From: UBA7446 sp965656545
GTDB taxonomy: Bacteria > Bacteroidota > Bacteroidia > Flavobacteriales > Flavobacteriaceae
NCBI GenBank assembly: GCA_965656545.1
Contig: CBFHKZ010000002.1
Location: 248,001-312,000 of the forward strand
Direction: 5' to 3'
DNA length: 64,000 nt
A model generated the notes under the pieces. It searched no databases and had not been told where the DNA came from. It saw nothing but the letters and a program-made list of their open reading frames with translations. Both the position numbers and the translations under genes were made by a program. Positions 1 through 8,729 of this stretch are shown piece after piece. The first letter of the stretch is position 1; every line of letters begins with the position of its first letter.

Positions 1-1
1 C

Positions 2-61
2 CTTAAAGCGGCTGGTGCCCGAGATATATTGGTATGTCCCATTGAACGAATCATTCAATAA
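2..61 (+). CDS. hisG: ATP phosphoribosyltransferase, C-terminal end (partial)
   Basis: Only the last 19 codons are in the window, ending in ...CPIERIIQ and a TAA stop. HisG catalyses the first step of histidine synthesis, joining ATP and PRPP. The identification rests on the C-terminal sequence and on position directly before hisD, as in the usual hisGDCBHAFIE order of Flavobacteriia. The stop overlaps the hisD start (TAATG), suggesting translational coupling. The gene continues upstream of the window, so the operon promoter is not visible. Confidence 0.8.
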   Translation, partial: LKAAGARDILVCPIERIIQ

Positions 62-1347
62 TGAAGTTTATATCCAATCCTGAACGAAGTACATGGCAGG
101 CGCTTACCCAGCGTCCAACTGCCGATTTCTCTTCTATTGAACCCATAGTGGACGAAGTCTTTGCTGCCGTGCGTAGCAATGGCGATGCCGCCGTCCGGGA
201 ATACAGCCAAAAGTTTGACGCATATACACCTACTCAACTGATGGTGGATGCGCAAGCATTGGCAAATGCCAAAAGTGAATTGTCTGCGGAATTGGTTGCT
301 GCAATTGACGTGGCCTATGAAAACATTTACCGCTTTCACAAAGCACAAAAAACAGCACCCGTTCGTTTGGATACCCAAGAAGGGGTTAGCTGTTGGCAAG
401 AGAAAAAACCCATTGAGAAAGTAGGAATTTATATTCCCGGCGGAACCGCACCGCTGTTTTCAACCGTCTTGATGCTGGCCATTCCTGCGCAACTGGCAGG
501 CTGTAGTCAACTAGTATTGTGTACACCACCAAACGAAGCCGGTATTCCTGCCGCCATCCGCTATGCAGCACAAAAATGTGGCGTAACGCTCGTAGCACAA
601 ATCGGTGGCATACAGGCCATAGCTGCCCTCACGTTTGGCACTGAAAGCATTCCTAAAGTCTATAAGATATTTGGACCTGGCAATCAGTTTGTAACGGTAG
701 CCAAGCAAAAGGCAACCCAATACCAAACCGCTATTGATATGCCCGCAGGCCCTTCCGAACTCTTGGTAGTTGCAGACAGCACGGCAACCCCCGCATATGT
801 GGCTGCAGACCTGTTGTCCCAAGCCGAGCACGGCAAAGACAGTCAGGTGATATTGGTTACTACGACCAAAGAAATGGGGGAGTTGGTAAAAGCTGAACTC
901 GACAAACAATTGCTTGCGCTGCCTCGAAAAGAAATCGCTGCTGCTGCATTGGAAAACTCATTGGCTGTATATTTTGACAACGAACAAACTGCGCTTGATT
1001 TTATCAACGAATACGGTCCTGAGCACTACATCGCTTGTGTGGAGAACGAAGCCCTATTTATAGATGGGATTATCAATGCAGGTTCTGTATTTATTGGCAA
1101 CTATACCCCTGAAAGTGCTGGTGACTATGCCTCTGGCACCAATCACACCCTGCCCACCAACGGATACACCAAGCAATACAGTGGGGTTAATTTAGATGCC
1201 TTTTTAAAGGCGATAACTTATCAGCGCATCAGTGCGCAAGGCATACGGTCTTTAGGGCCACATATTGAGGCTATGGCTGCAGCAGAGGGGCTTGATGCCC
1301 ACAAGAACGCAGTAAGCTTGCGATTAAAAGATTTGAACAATGGCTAA
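61..1347 (+). CDS. hisD: Histidinol dehydrogenase
   Basis: HisD carries out the last two steps of histidine synthesis, oxidising L-histidinol to L-histidine with two NAD+. The 428-residue length is normal. Family motifs are in order: YIPGGTAPLFST near residue 120, GPGNQFVT near 205, IDMPAGPSE near 225, SQAEHGKDS near 253, the catalytic GPEHY near 319, and SAGDYASGTNHTLPT near 350 with zinc-ligand residues. The ATG overlaps the hisG stop and the 3' end overlaps hisC by 8 bp, as expected in a tightly coupled operon. Nothing looks damaged. Confidence 0.97.
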   Translation: MKFISNPERSTWQALTQRPTADFSSIEPIVDEVFAAVRSNGDAAVREYSQKFDAYTPTQLMVDAQALANAKSELSAELVAAIDVAYENIYRFHKAQKTAPVRLDTQEGVSCWQEKKPIEKVGIYIPGGTAPLFSTVLMLAIPAQLAGCSQLVLCTPPNEAGIPAAIRYAAQKCGVTLVAQIGGIQAIAALTFGTESIPKVYKIFGPGNQFVTVAKQKATQYQTAIDMPAGPSELLVVADSTATPAYVAADLLSQAEHGKDSQVILVTTTKEMGELVKAELDKQLLALPRKEIAAAALENSLAVYFDNEQTALDFINEYGPEHYIACVENEALFIDGIINAGSVFIGNYTPESAGDYASGTNHTLPTNGYTKQYSGVNLDAFLKAITYQRISAQGIRSLGPHIEAMAAAEGLDAHKNAVSLRLKDLNNG

Positions 1348-2392
1348 GGCATTTGATTTAGCGCAGTGGGCCAGACCCGAAATGTTGGCGCTTGCGCCCT
1401 ATACGTCGGCTAGGGATACCTTTACCGCAACAGAAGGGACGTATACTTTTTTGGATGCCAACGAGAATCCCAATCCGTCTGCGGTCAACAGGTATCCAGA
1501 TCCTAGCCAATTGGCATTGAAGAAAGAAATAGCTGCACTTCGCAGCTGTGCGGTCAATCAACTATTGATTGGAAATGGCAGCGATGAAATCTTGGATTTA
1601 CTATTCCGAGCGTTTTGCACACCCAATAAAGACAACGTAATCCTTATGCCACCCACCTATGGCATGTATGCCGTGTTGGCAAACATCAATGGTGTGGGCA
1701 TTAAGGAAATACCGCTTACGGCTGATTTTCAATTAAAAACGGATGAAATCCTAGCAGCTGTTGATCCAAACACCAAGGCTATTTTCTTTTGTAGCCCCAA
1801 CAACCCAAGTGGTAACTTGTTTAAAACTTCAGACATAACAGCATTGCTCAACGGCTTTGATGGGTTGGTGGTTATAGACGAGGCGTATATCGATTTTACG
1901 GATGGACCAAGTTGGCTATCTGAATTAGACAACTATCCCAACCTTGTGGTGACCCAGACCCTTTCCAAAGCCTTTGGACTGGCGGGATTGCGCTTGGGCA
2001 TTGCCATCGCACAACCCAATATCATCAAGCTGCTGCACAACATCAAACCACCTTACAACATCAATACCCTAAGTCAGCAACAAGCGATTGACGCCTTATC
2101 GGATATCGAAAAAGTAAACAAACAAATTGCGGAATTGCTAGCCGAACGCAATAGGTTAGCGGCTTATTTAAACGAACTGGACTGGGTAAAAACCGTATTT
2201 CCATCAGATGCCAATTTTTTATTGATGCGTGTTGACGATGCAAACAAACGCTATAACGCATTGCTTGCGCAAAAGGTGGTGGTACGCAACCGATCTACGC
2301 AGACAAATTGTGAAAATACCCTTCGTATCAGCATAGGTACCCCAGAAGAAAACAACGAACTTATGGCAGCTTGTAATACCATATCATTATGA
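1340..2392 (+). CDS. hisC: Histidinol-phosphate aminotransferase
   Basis: This PLP-dependent fold-type I aminotransferase converts imidazole-acetol phosphate and glutamate to histidinol phosphate. The 350 residues include the substrate/PLP segment DANENPNPS near residue 39, CSPNNPSGN near 155, IDEAYIDF near 180 and the Schiff-base lysine in QTLSKAFGLAGLRLG near 208, with the phosphate-binding arginine a few residues later. It overlaps hisD by 8 bp and hisB by 4 bp (ATGA), consistent with one polycistronic message. Aromatic aminotransferases are related, but the his context decides the assignment. Confidence 0.95.
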   Translation: MAKAFDLAQWARPEMLALAPYTSARDTFTATEGTYTFLDANENPNPSAVNRYPDPSQLALKKEIAALRSCAVNQLLIGNGSDEILDLLFRAFCTPNKDNVILMPPTYGMYAVLANINGVGIKEIPLTADFQLKTDEILAAVDPNTKAIFFCSPNNPSGNLFKTSDITALLNGFDGLVVIDEAYIDFTDGPSWLSELDNYPNLVVTQTLSKAFGLAGLRLGIAIAQPNIIKLLHNIKPPYNINTLSQQQAIDALSDIEKVNKQIAELLAERNRLAAYLNELDWVKTVFPSDANFLLMRVDDANKRYNALLAQKVVVRNRSTQTNCENTLRISIGTPEENNELMAACNTISL

Positions 2393-3513
2393 AAAAAGTA
2401 TTGTTTATTGACCGAGATGGCACCCTAGCATTGGAGCCTGAAAACTACCAACTCGATGCATTGGATAAACTCGTTTTTTATCCTGCTGTGTTTCAGTATT
2501 TGGGACGTATTGCCAAGGAGTTAGACTATGAATTGGTTATGGTTACCAATCAAGACGGACTGGGGACAGACAGCTTTCCAGAAGACACCTTTTGGCCCAC
2601 ACACGATTTTATGATGACTTCCTTAAAAAACGAAGGCATAAACTTTAGCGAGGTGCTTATCGATAAAAGCCTACCAGCCGACAATGCACCTACACGCAAA
2701 CCCAAAACGGGCATGCTAACTGCATATCTAGACAATGCCGACTACGACCTCGAAAACTCTTATGTCATTGGCGATCGATTAACGGATATGGAACTGGCAG
2801 TAAACCTAGGCGCAAAGGGTATCTTGTTGCAAAACGATGCGCGTATGGCAGCAGCAATCCCAGAAGCATTGGCGAATGCCATCGCATTGAAAACTACCGC
2901 TTGGAGCGATATCTACACTTTGTTAAAGGCTGGTGGGAGACGCATCAGCCACGAGCGCAAAACAAAAGAAACAGCCATTGAAATCGACCTAAACCTCGAT
3001 GGAACAGGCGAAAGCAGCATAGATACGGGCATTGCCTTTTTTGATCACATGTTGGACCAATTGGCGCGTCACGGCGGGGTAGACCTAAAGCTGACCACCA
3101 AAGGGGATTTGGAAATAGACGAACACCACACCATTGAAGATACGGCCATTGCCTTAGGCGAAGCCTTTGGAAAAGCATTGGGCGATAAGCTGGGCATTGA
3201 ACGCTATGGCTTTTGCTTGCCCATGGACGATTGTTTGGCGCAAGTTTCCCTTGATTTTGGCGGACGTGCATGGTTGATGTGGAATGCGAAATTCAAAAGA
3301 GAGCTCATTGGCAAAATGCCAACAGAAATGTTCTTTCACTTCTTTAAATCTTTTGCAGATGGTGCCAAGGCTAACCTGAACATCAAAGCAGAAGGACACA
3401 ACGAACACCACAAGATAGAAGCCATTTTTAAGGCTTTTGCTAAGGCCATTCGTGCAGCCATCAAAAGGGATGCAGAGAAACTGGTATTACCCTCTACCAA
3501 AGGACAGTTATGA
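2389..3513 (+). CDS. hisB: Bifunctional histidinol-phosphatase / imidazoleglycerol-phosphate dehydratase
   Basis: This fused enzyme supplies steps 7 and 9 of histidine synthesis. Residues 1 to about 165 form a HAD phosphatase with the nucleophile motif DRDGT at 8-12 and a KPKTG motif near 105. Residues about 170-374 form the dehydratase, with the two metal-binding histidine clusters: DEHHTIED near 243 and EGHNEHHK near 335, plus FFDHMLDQLARHG near 215. The length of 374 is close to the E. coli-type fusion. It is joined to hisC and hisH by ATGA overlaps. Both active sites look complete. Confidence 0.96.
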   Translation: MKKVLFIDRDGTLALEPENYQLDALDKLVFYPAVFQYLGRIAKELDYELVMVTNQDGLGTDSFPEDTFWPTHDFMMTSLKNEGINFSEVLIDKSLPADNAPTRKPKTGMLTAYLDNADYDLENSYVIGDRLTDMELAVNLGAKGILLQNDARMAAAIPEALANAIALKTTAWSDIYTLLKAGGRRISHERKTKETAIEIDLNLDGTGESSIDTGIAFFDHMLDQLARHGGVDLKLTTKGDLEIDEHHTIEDTAIALGEAFGKALGDKLGIERYGFCLPMDDCLAQVSLDFGGRAWLMWNAKFKRELIGKMPTEMFFHFFKSFADGAKANLNIKAEGHNEHHKIEAIFKAFAKAIRAAIKRDAEKLVLPSTKGQL

Positions 3514-4088
3514 ATGTAGTCATCATTGATTATGGGGCGGGCAATATTCAAAGCATTCGCTTTGCACTGGCGCGTTTGGGCGTCACAGCCACGTTGAGCG
3601 ATGATGTGACTACCATCAAAAATGCTTCACATGTGATATTCCCAGGCGTTGGCGAAGCAAGTTCTGCTATGGAAAAACTCCGTGCAACGGGACTTGACAA
3701 ACTCATTCCTACACTTACACAACCCGTGTTGGGCATCTGTTTGGGGATGCAACTGATGTGTAAGCACACCGAAGAAGGCGACACAACAGGGCTTGGTATT
3801 TTCGATACCGCTGTTGTACGCTTTGAAACCAATTTAAATGTTCCCCATATGGGTTGGAATACAGTTGAAGGCAAAGGATTGCTCTTTAACGATATCGATG
3901 CAAACAGCCACTTTTATTTGGTGCACAGCTTCTATGCGGCACCTAACGACGATATGGTTGGTGCTTGTACGTATGACGTTCCCTTTGCTGCTGCCTTGGC
4001 GAAAGATAATTTTTACGGTACCCAGTTTCACCCAGAAAAAAGCGGAGCCGTGGGCGCACGCTTACTACAAAACTTTCTAGCCTTATGA
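3510..4088 (+). CDS. hisH: Imidazole glycerol phosphate synthase, glutamine amidotransferase subunit
   Basis: HisH hydrolyses glutamine and channels ammonia to HisF, forming imidazole glycerol phosphate and AICAR. It is a class I glutaminase of 192 residues with an oxyanion-loop sequence (FPGVGEA) near residue 47, nucleophile cysteine in GICLGMQLM near 76, and the catalytic histidine in GTQFHPEKSG near 173. It overlaps hisB and hisA by 4 bp each (ATGA). HisF is separated from it by hisA, the usual arrangement. Confidence 0.96.
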   Translation: MNVVIIDYGAGNIQSIRFALARLGVTATLSDDVTTIKNASHVIFPGVGEASSAMEKLRATGLDKLIPTLTQPVLGICLGMQLMCKHTEEGDTTGLGIFDTAVVRFETNLNVPHMGWNTVEGKGLLFNDIDANSHFYLVHSFYAAPNDDMVGACTYDVPFAAALAKDNFYGTQFHPEKSGAVGARLLQNFLAL

Positions 4089-4813
4089 TTTTAGTTCCTG
4101 CCATAGATATCATCAACGGACAATGTGTACGTCTCACCAAAGGAGATTACGACACCAAAAAAGTTTATAGCGATTCGCCACTCGAAGTAGCCAAGGCTTT
4201 TGAGGGTGCTGGATTGACACACCTGCACGTGGTTGATTTGGACGGCGCACGCGCAAAACACATCGTCAATACCAAAGTACTGGAAGCCATTGCGACCAAA
4301 ACTACATTGACCGTAGATTTTGGCGGTGGTATTAAGTCGGCTGTTGATTTGCAAACCGCCTTTGATTGTGGTGCTGCAAAGGTTACTTTGGGCAGTATTG
4401 CCGTAGATGCACCGGAATTGGTTTTGGAGTGGCTACAACAATTTGGGGCAGACAAACTCATATTGGGCGCAGATGCCAAAGACAGGCGAATTGCCACGCA
4501 CGGATGGGAAAAAGATTCAGGCATAGACGTATTGGATTTTGTGAAAGACTACACCGCAAAAGGTTTTAGGCATGTACTCTGTACCGATGTGGCCAAAGAC
4601 GGCATGCTGGCAGGTCCATCGTTGGAGCTTTACTATGAGCTGCTCGAGAAAGTAAAAAAGATTTCGCTGATTGCTTCGGGTGGGGTAAGCAGTATGGACG
4701 ACTTATATCAACTGGAAGAATTGGGTTGTACGGCAGCCATCATTGGAAAGGCGATATACGAAGGGAAAATATCCCTAAAAGAATTGGAAAACTATCAATT
4801 AGAACAATCATAA
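4085..4813 (+). CDS. hisA: Phosphoribosyl-formimino-AICAR ribotide isomerase
   Basis: HisA is the (beta/alpha)8-barrel isomerase that opens the ribose of ProFAR to PRFAR, the substrate of HisHF. The 242-residue protein begins with the acid catalyst segment PAIDIINGQCVRL (Asp8) and has the two phosphate-binding half-barrel motifs, FGGGIKS near residue 80 and IASGGVSSMDD near 197. CTDVAKDGM near 160 carries the second catalytic aspartate. It overlaps hisH by 4 bp and ends one base before hisF. Confidence 0.96.
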   Translation: MILVPAIDIINGQCVRLTKGDYDTKKVYSDSPLEVAKAFEGAGLTHLHVVDLDGARAKHIVNTKVLEAIATKTTLTVDFGGGIKSAVDLQTAFDCGAAKVTLGSIAVDAPELVLEWLQQFGADKLILGADAKDRRIATHGWEKDSGIDVLDFVKDYTAKGFRHVLCTDVAKDGMLAGPSLELYYELLEKVKKISLIASGGVSSMDDLYQLEELGCTAAIIGKAIYEGKISLKELENYQLEQS

Positions 4814-4814
4814 G

Positions 4815-5567
4815 ATGCTGACCAAAAGAATTATTCCTTGTTTGGATGTCAAAGACGGACGTACCGTAAAGGGCGTCAACTTTGTCTCTTTGCGTGATGC
4901 GGGCGATCCCGTAGAACTGGCGCAACGCTATGCCCAGGAAGGCGCAGACGAATTGGTCTTTTTGGATATTTCCGCATCAGAAGAAAAACGCAAGACCTTG
5001 GCACAGCTGGTGCGTCATGTCGCACAGGCCATAGACATCCCCTTTACGGTAGGTGGTGGCATAAGTTCGGTTGAAGACGTAGGTGTCTTACTCGACAACG
5101 GCGCAGACAAGGTTTCCATCAACTCGGCAGCGGTACGCCGTCCAGAACTCATAAGTGAACTGGCACAGCGTTTTGGCACCCAATGTGTCGTCGTTGCCAT
5201 CGATGCCAAACAAATTGAAGACGAATGGGTGGTGCACTTGGTAGGCGGTAAAGTACCCACGGAAAGACGGCTGTTTGAATGGGCAACCGAAGCCGTAGCA
5301 CGAGGCGCAGGCGAACTGCTCTTTACTTCTATGGATCACGATGGTACCAAGCAAGGCTTTGCCAATGCAGCATTAAAAAAATTAAGTGAAACGGTAAGTG
5401 TTCCCGTAATTGCTTCTGGTGGAGCAGGGGAGATGACCCATTTTGTTGATACCTTTGTACAAGGAAATGCAGATGCCGCTTTGGCAGCAAGTGTGTTTCA
5501 CTTTAAAGAAATCGGCATACCCGAACTCAAAACATATTTAAATCAACATCAAATACCCGTACGATGA
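4815..5567 (+). CDS. hisF: Imidazole glycerol phosphate synthase, cyclase subunit
   Basis: HisF uses ammonia from HisH to cyclise PRFAR. The 250 residues form a (beta/alpha)8 barrel with catalytic aspartates in IPCLDVKDGR (Asp11) and VVAIDAKQ (near 130). Phosphate-binding segments are VGGGISS near 80 and IASGGAGE near 203. It follows hisA after one base and overlaps hisIE by four, so the two barrel enzymes HisA and HisF are adjacent, reflecting their duplicate origin. The sequence looks intact. Confidence 0.97.
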   Translation: MLTKRIIPCLDVKDGRTVKGVNFVSLRDAGDPVELAQRYAQEGADELVFLDISASEEKRKTLAQLVRHVAQAIDIPFTVGGGISSVEDVGVLLDNGADKVSINSAAVRRPELISELAQRFGTQCVVVAIDAKQIEDEWVVHLVGGKVPTERRLFEWATEAVARGAGELLFTSMDHDGTKQGFANAALKKLSETVSVPVIASGGAGEMTHFVDTFVQGNADAALAASVFHFKEIGIPELKTYLNQHQIPVR

Positions 5568-6160
5568 ACATAGATTTTAGTAAATATCCAGACGGACTGG
5601 TACCCGCCATAGTACAAGACGCACAGACAAAAACCGTGCTGATGCTGGGCTATATGAATGCCGATGCCGTTGCCAAAACCGAAACTACCCAACAAGTTAC
5701 CTTCTACAGCAGAAGTAAAAACCGCCTGTGGACCAAAGGCGAGGAAAGCGGAAATGTATTGGAATTGGTATCCATGGCCGTGGATTGCGATATGGACGCA
5801 CTGCTTGTTAAAGCAACACCCAAAGGACCCACCTGCCACACAGGAAGCGATACCTGCTGGAACGAAAAAAACAGCCCTTCTTATGGGTTTCTATCCGCTT
5901 TGGAAGACACCATTGCTGACCGCAAAAACAACCCTACTGACAAAAGTTATGTAGCGAGTTTGTTTGCCAAAGGCATTAATAAAATTGCACAAAAAGTGGG
6001 CGAGGAAGCGGTGGAAACAGTTATCGAAGCCAAAGACAATGACAAAGGCTTATTCCTAAACGAAAGCGCCGACTTACTCTTTCACCTGATGATTTTACTG
6101 CAAGCCAAAGGATATGCACTGCAAGATGTGGTGGATGTGTTGGAGAGTAGGGAGAAATAG
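5564..6160 (+). CDS. hisI: Bifunctional phosphoribosyl-AMP cyclohydrolase / phosphoribosyl-ATP pyrophosphatase
   Basis: This HisIE fusion performs steps 2 and 3 of the pathway. Residues 1 to about 105 are the zinc-dependent cyclohydrolase: YSRSKNRLWTKGEESGN, VDCDMD and the paired cysteines in GPTCHTGSDTCW. Residues about 110-198 are the helical pyrophosphohydrolase, with KVGEEAVETVIEAK and ADLLFHLMILL. It is the last gene of the his operon. The TAG stop sits at the first bases of a heptamer repeat tract, so the repeat starts exactly where translation ends. No conventional terminator hairpin is visible behind it. Confidence 0.96.
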   Translation: MNIDFSKYPDGLVPAIVQDAQTKTVLMLGYMNADAVAKTETTQQVTFYSRSKNRLWTKGEESGNVLELVSMAVDCDMDALLVKATPKGPTCHTGSDTCWNEKNSPSYGFLSALEDTIADRKNNPTDKSYVASLFAKGINKIAQKVGEEAVETVIEAKDNDKGLFLNESADLLFHLMILLQAKGYALQDVVDVLESREK

Positions 6161-6322
6161 TTATTAGTGATTGGTTAATAGTTATTAGGCAATAGGCATT
6201 AGGCAAATAGTTGTTAGTTAATAGTTATTAGTTAATAGTGATTAGGCAATAGGCAAATAGGCAATAGGCAAATAGTTGTTAGTGAATAGTTACTAGGCAA
6301 ATAGGCAATAGGAATTGGTGTG
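6158..6322 (+). repeat. Degenerate heptamer repeat tract behind hisIE
   Basis: About 165 bp built almost entirely of seven-base words such as GTTATTA, GTTAATA, GTGAATA and GGCAATA in loose tandem, with some octamers. It begins in the hisIE stop codon. Closely similar tracts lie behind the M61 peptidase gene and the E1 gene. The rest of the gap, to 6445, is AT-rich sequence that probably holds the promoter of the next gene; no clear box was identified. Confidence 0.85.
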
Positions 6323-6445
6323 TGGTTTTTACATCATTTAAATACAATCATTCTTTTTTTTATATTTTTATGCTGTAACAATTTTATACGTATATCGTTA
6401 ATACGTATCAACTTGTTTGCTCAAATTTAATTTACTTACCTTTTT

Positions 6446-8347
6446 ATGAAACGATTATTCACTACCCGAACCAACCTTGTCCTATTACTTTTTGTTGTAA
6501 TCCTACAGGGATGTGCCACTCTTGGCTTGACCTCCAAAAAAAGCAACACCATTGAAACCCATATTGACCTAAATGCTGTCGAGAACGACCAGCTTTTGGT
6601 TACCCTAGACCCCGGGCCCTTCCCAGCAGGTGAAGTGACTTTTTACATGCCAAGCGTTATTCCCGGGACCTATGAATACACAGACTTTGGCCGTTTTGTA
6701 ACAAACCTCCAAGCATTTGACAAAAACAACCAACTTCTCGACGTTGTAAAAGACGGAAAAAACACGTGGAAAATTGCTGACGGCAAAAAACTAGACCGCA
6801 TCACCTATAACGTTGATGACACCTTTGACAGTCCTGAAGGGAAAAAGATTTATCCCATGGGCGGTACCAAAATTGAAAAAGACGAAGTCTATTTGCTAAA
6901 CCTGCATGGCTTTGTAGGGTATTTTAAAGGAGGCAAAGAATGGTCCTATCGCGTAACCATAGACTCGCCAGCAGACTTGGTTCCCTTTTCTTCCATGGAA
7001 TCGGTAAGTCACACCGCTACCCAAGACGTATTTTTAGCAGGTCGTTATTTCAATATTATCGACGACCCCATTCTCTATACCAACGACGACAGCATTTCTT
7101 TTTCTCTAGAAGATATCGAGGTTAACCTCGCCGTGCATTCGCCAACAGGCGCACACAAAGCAGCAGATTTCAAGGAAACCCTTGTGGACATGATGGAAGC
7201 ACAAAAACGCTTCTTGGGCGATGCCAACAACACCAAAAGCTATGATATTCTCTTGTTGTTGATGAGCATGGAAGAACTCCAGCACTTTGGTGGGGTACAG
7301 GGCGCATTGGAACACCACACCTCAACCACAGTGGTTTTCTATGAAGGCATTGATACAGCATCCCTAAAAGAATACTTAACAGATGTGGTTTCACATGAAT
7401 TTTTCCATACGCTTACACCCTTGAACGTACACTCCGAACAAATTCACTATTTCAACTATAACGAAGGGATAATGTCGCAACACCTGTGGATGTATGAAGG
7501 GACAACGGAATATTTCGCCAACCTGTTTCAAGTGCAACAGGATCTCATCACTGTGGAAGATTTTTATACCCGTATCTCGGAAAAAATTGATCTTGCCAAA
7601 AGATTTGACGATACCATGCCCTTTACAGAAATGAGCACCAAAATCGTTGACGAGCCCTACCAATCCAACTACCAAAACGTATACTACAAAGGTGCCTTGA
7701 TTAATATGTGTTTAGACATCATCATCAGAGAGCAGAGTGGGGGAACTCGAGGTATTTTATCCGTCATGCAAGCCTTGGCAAAAAAATACGGCGTAGATAA
7801 GCCCTTCACAGACAACCAACTTTTTGATGAAATCGTTGCCATGACCTATCCAGAAGTGGGTGACTTTATCAAAACCCATGTACAAGGCGAAACACCCATT
7901 CCGTATAAAAGCTTTTTGGAAAAGGCAGGCGTTACCATTTTTGATACCGATGAGAAACTCCAAAGCATCATCATGCTTGACAGTCGAACGCCATTTATTG
8001 GCAGCAAACCCAATGAGGCCGGCGTACCGGAATTGGTAGTAAACGGGCTTAACAACAGACTAAAAGCCATTGGCTTTCAAGAAGGAGATGTCTTACGCGT
8101 ATTCAATGGTACCGAAATCCCTGAGCTTAATTCGGCTAACGCAGGTATGGTGAATCAGTTATTTGGGGCTTCCTTTAGCTGGACCCCAGAACAAGAAGTG
8201 ACTTTTGAAGTAGACCGCGATGGCAAACGTATACCTCTCAGCGGAACCGTTGGAATAGCCGTAGCACCGTCAAAAGGAATACAAGCAAATACCAATGCCA
8301 CAGCCGCACAAATTGCATTGCGAAATGCGTGGTTGTATGGGGAATAG
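6446..8347 (+). CDS. M61 family metallopeptidase, lipoprotein
   Basis: A 633-residue predicted lipoprotein (lipobox LQGC, cysteine 23) of the glycyl-aminopeptidase-like M61 family. The zinc motif HEFFH lies at residues 317-321 and the downstream glutamate ligand is in MYEGTTEYF near 350. The N-terminal beta domain (about 30-200) and a C-terminal PDZ-like segment (about 510-610, with KAIGFQEGDVLRVFNG) match the family layout. It probably trims peptides at the cell surface or in the periplasm; the substrate is unknown. It stands alone between two heptamer-repeat tracts. Its TAG stop is the start of the second tract. Confidence 0.88.
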   Translation: MKRLFTTRTNLVLLLFVVILQGCATLGLTSKKSNTIETHIDLNAVENDQLLVTLDPGPFPAGEVTFYMPSVIPGTYEYTDFGRFVTNLQAFDKNNQLLDVVKDGKNTWKIADGKKLDRITYNVDDTFDSPEGKKIYPMGGTKIEKDEVYLLNLHGFVGYFKGGKEWSYRVTIDSPADLVPFSSMESVSHTATQDVFLAGRYFNIIDDPILYTNDDSISFSLEDIEVNLAVHSPTGAHKAADFKETLVDMMEAQKRFLGDANNTKSYDILLLLMSMEELQHFGGVQGALEHHTSTTVVFYEGIDTASLKEYLTDVVSHEFFHTLTPLNVHSEQIHYFNYNEGIMSQHLWMYEGTTEYFANLFQVQQDLITVEDFYTRISEKIDLAKRFDDTMPFTEMSTKIVDEPYQSNYQNVYYKGALINMCLDIIIREQSGGTRGILSVMQALAKKYGVDKPFTDNQLFDEIVAMTYPEVGDFIKTHVQGETPIPYKSFLEKAGVTIFDTDEKLQSIIMLDSRTPFIGSKPNEAGVPELVVNGLNNRLKAIGFQEGDVLRVFNGTEIPELNSANAGMVNQLFGASFSWTPEQEVTFEVDRDGKRIPLSGTVGIAVAPSKGIQANTNATAAQIALRNAWLYGE

Positions 8348-8500
8348 GCAATAGTTATTAGTTAATGGTGAATAGTTATTAGTTAATAGGGAATGGGCAA
8401 TAGTTTTTAGTTAATGGTGAATAGTTATTAGTTAATGGTTATTAGTGAATAGGCAATAGGGAATGGGCAATAGTTATTAGTGAATAGTTATTAGTTGATT
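8345..8500 (+). repeat. Degenerate heptamer repeat tract behind M61 gene
   Basis: A second tract of the same seven-base words (GGCAATA, GTTATTA, GTTAATG, GTGAATA, GGGAATG) starts in the stop codon of the M61 gene and runs about 155 bp to the 3' end of the small minus-strand gene at 8499. Stop triplets occur in all frames on both strands because the period is seven. Confidence 0.85.
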
Positions 8501-8672
8501 AGGGATTGTCTAATCTTTCCGAAAACCAAACAATTATGCCCAAGCAGAGGAATGCAAATAAGATTAGTGTAACCAATATGCTGAGTATTGGGTATTTATA
8601 AAATATCCCTGGAAAACGCCTATTTATCTGGTGTAGAAAGACAAAAAACAGGATGATAAGCAGCCATTCCAT
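8499..8672 (-). CDS. Small membrane protein, 57 residues
   Basis: I do not recognise this gene. It reads from ATG at 8672 (MEWLLIILFFVFLHQ...) to a TAA at 8499. Two hydrophobic helices are separated by a short basic loop (INRRFPGIFYKYP), the second being ILVTLILFAFLCLGIIVWF, so it is probably a small inner-membrane protein. The stop falls at the very edge of the heptamer repeat. Codon use fits the neighbours. Function unknown; it could also be a chance ORF, but two well-formed helices with a positive loop make that less likely. Confidence 0.55.
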   Translation of the reverse strand: MEWLLIILFFVFLHQINRRFPGIFYKYPILSILVTLILFAFLCLGIIVWFSERLDNP

Positions 8673-8717
8673 AATCGCAATATTGGGGCATCATAAATAT
8701 ATAAAAAAGTTAATGTG

Positions 8718-8725
8718 TATCTTTA
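8718..8725 (+). promoter_or_regulatory. Putative -7 box TATCTTTA of the DUF2461 gene
   Basis: TATCTTTA matches the Bacteroidota -7 consensus TAnnTTTG at 7 of 8 positions and ends four bases before the ATG at 8730, implying a very short or absent leader. No TTG box lies at the expected upstream distance. The same octamer recurs at four other gene starts in this window. Confidence 0.4.
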
Positions 8726-8729
8726 AATC

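Noticed and set aside
55..909. Minus-strand open frames opposite hisD
   Set aside because: They lie fully within hisD, have no recognisable motifs and are shadows of its codon pattern.
6158..6322. CRISPR array or riboswitch in the repeat behind hisIE
   Set aside because: The units are seven bases in loose tandem without spacers, and no conserved stem structure is visible.
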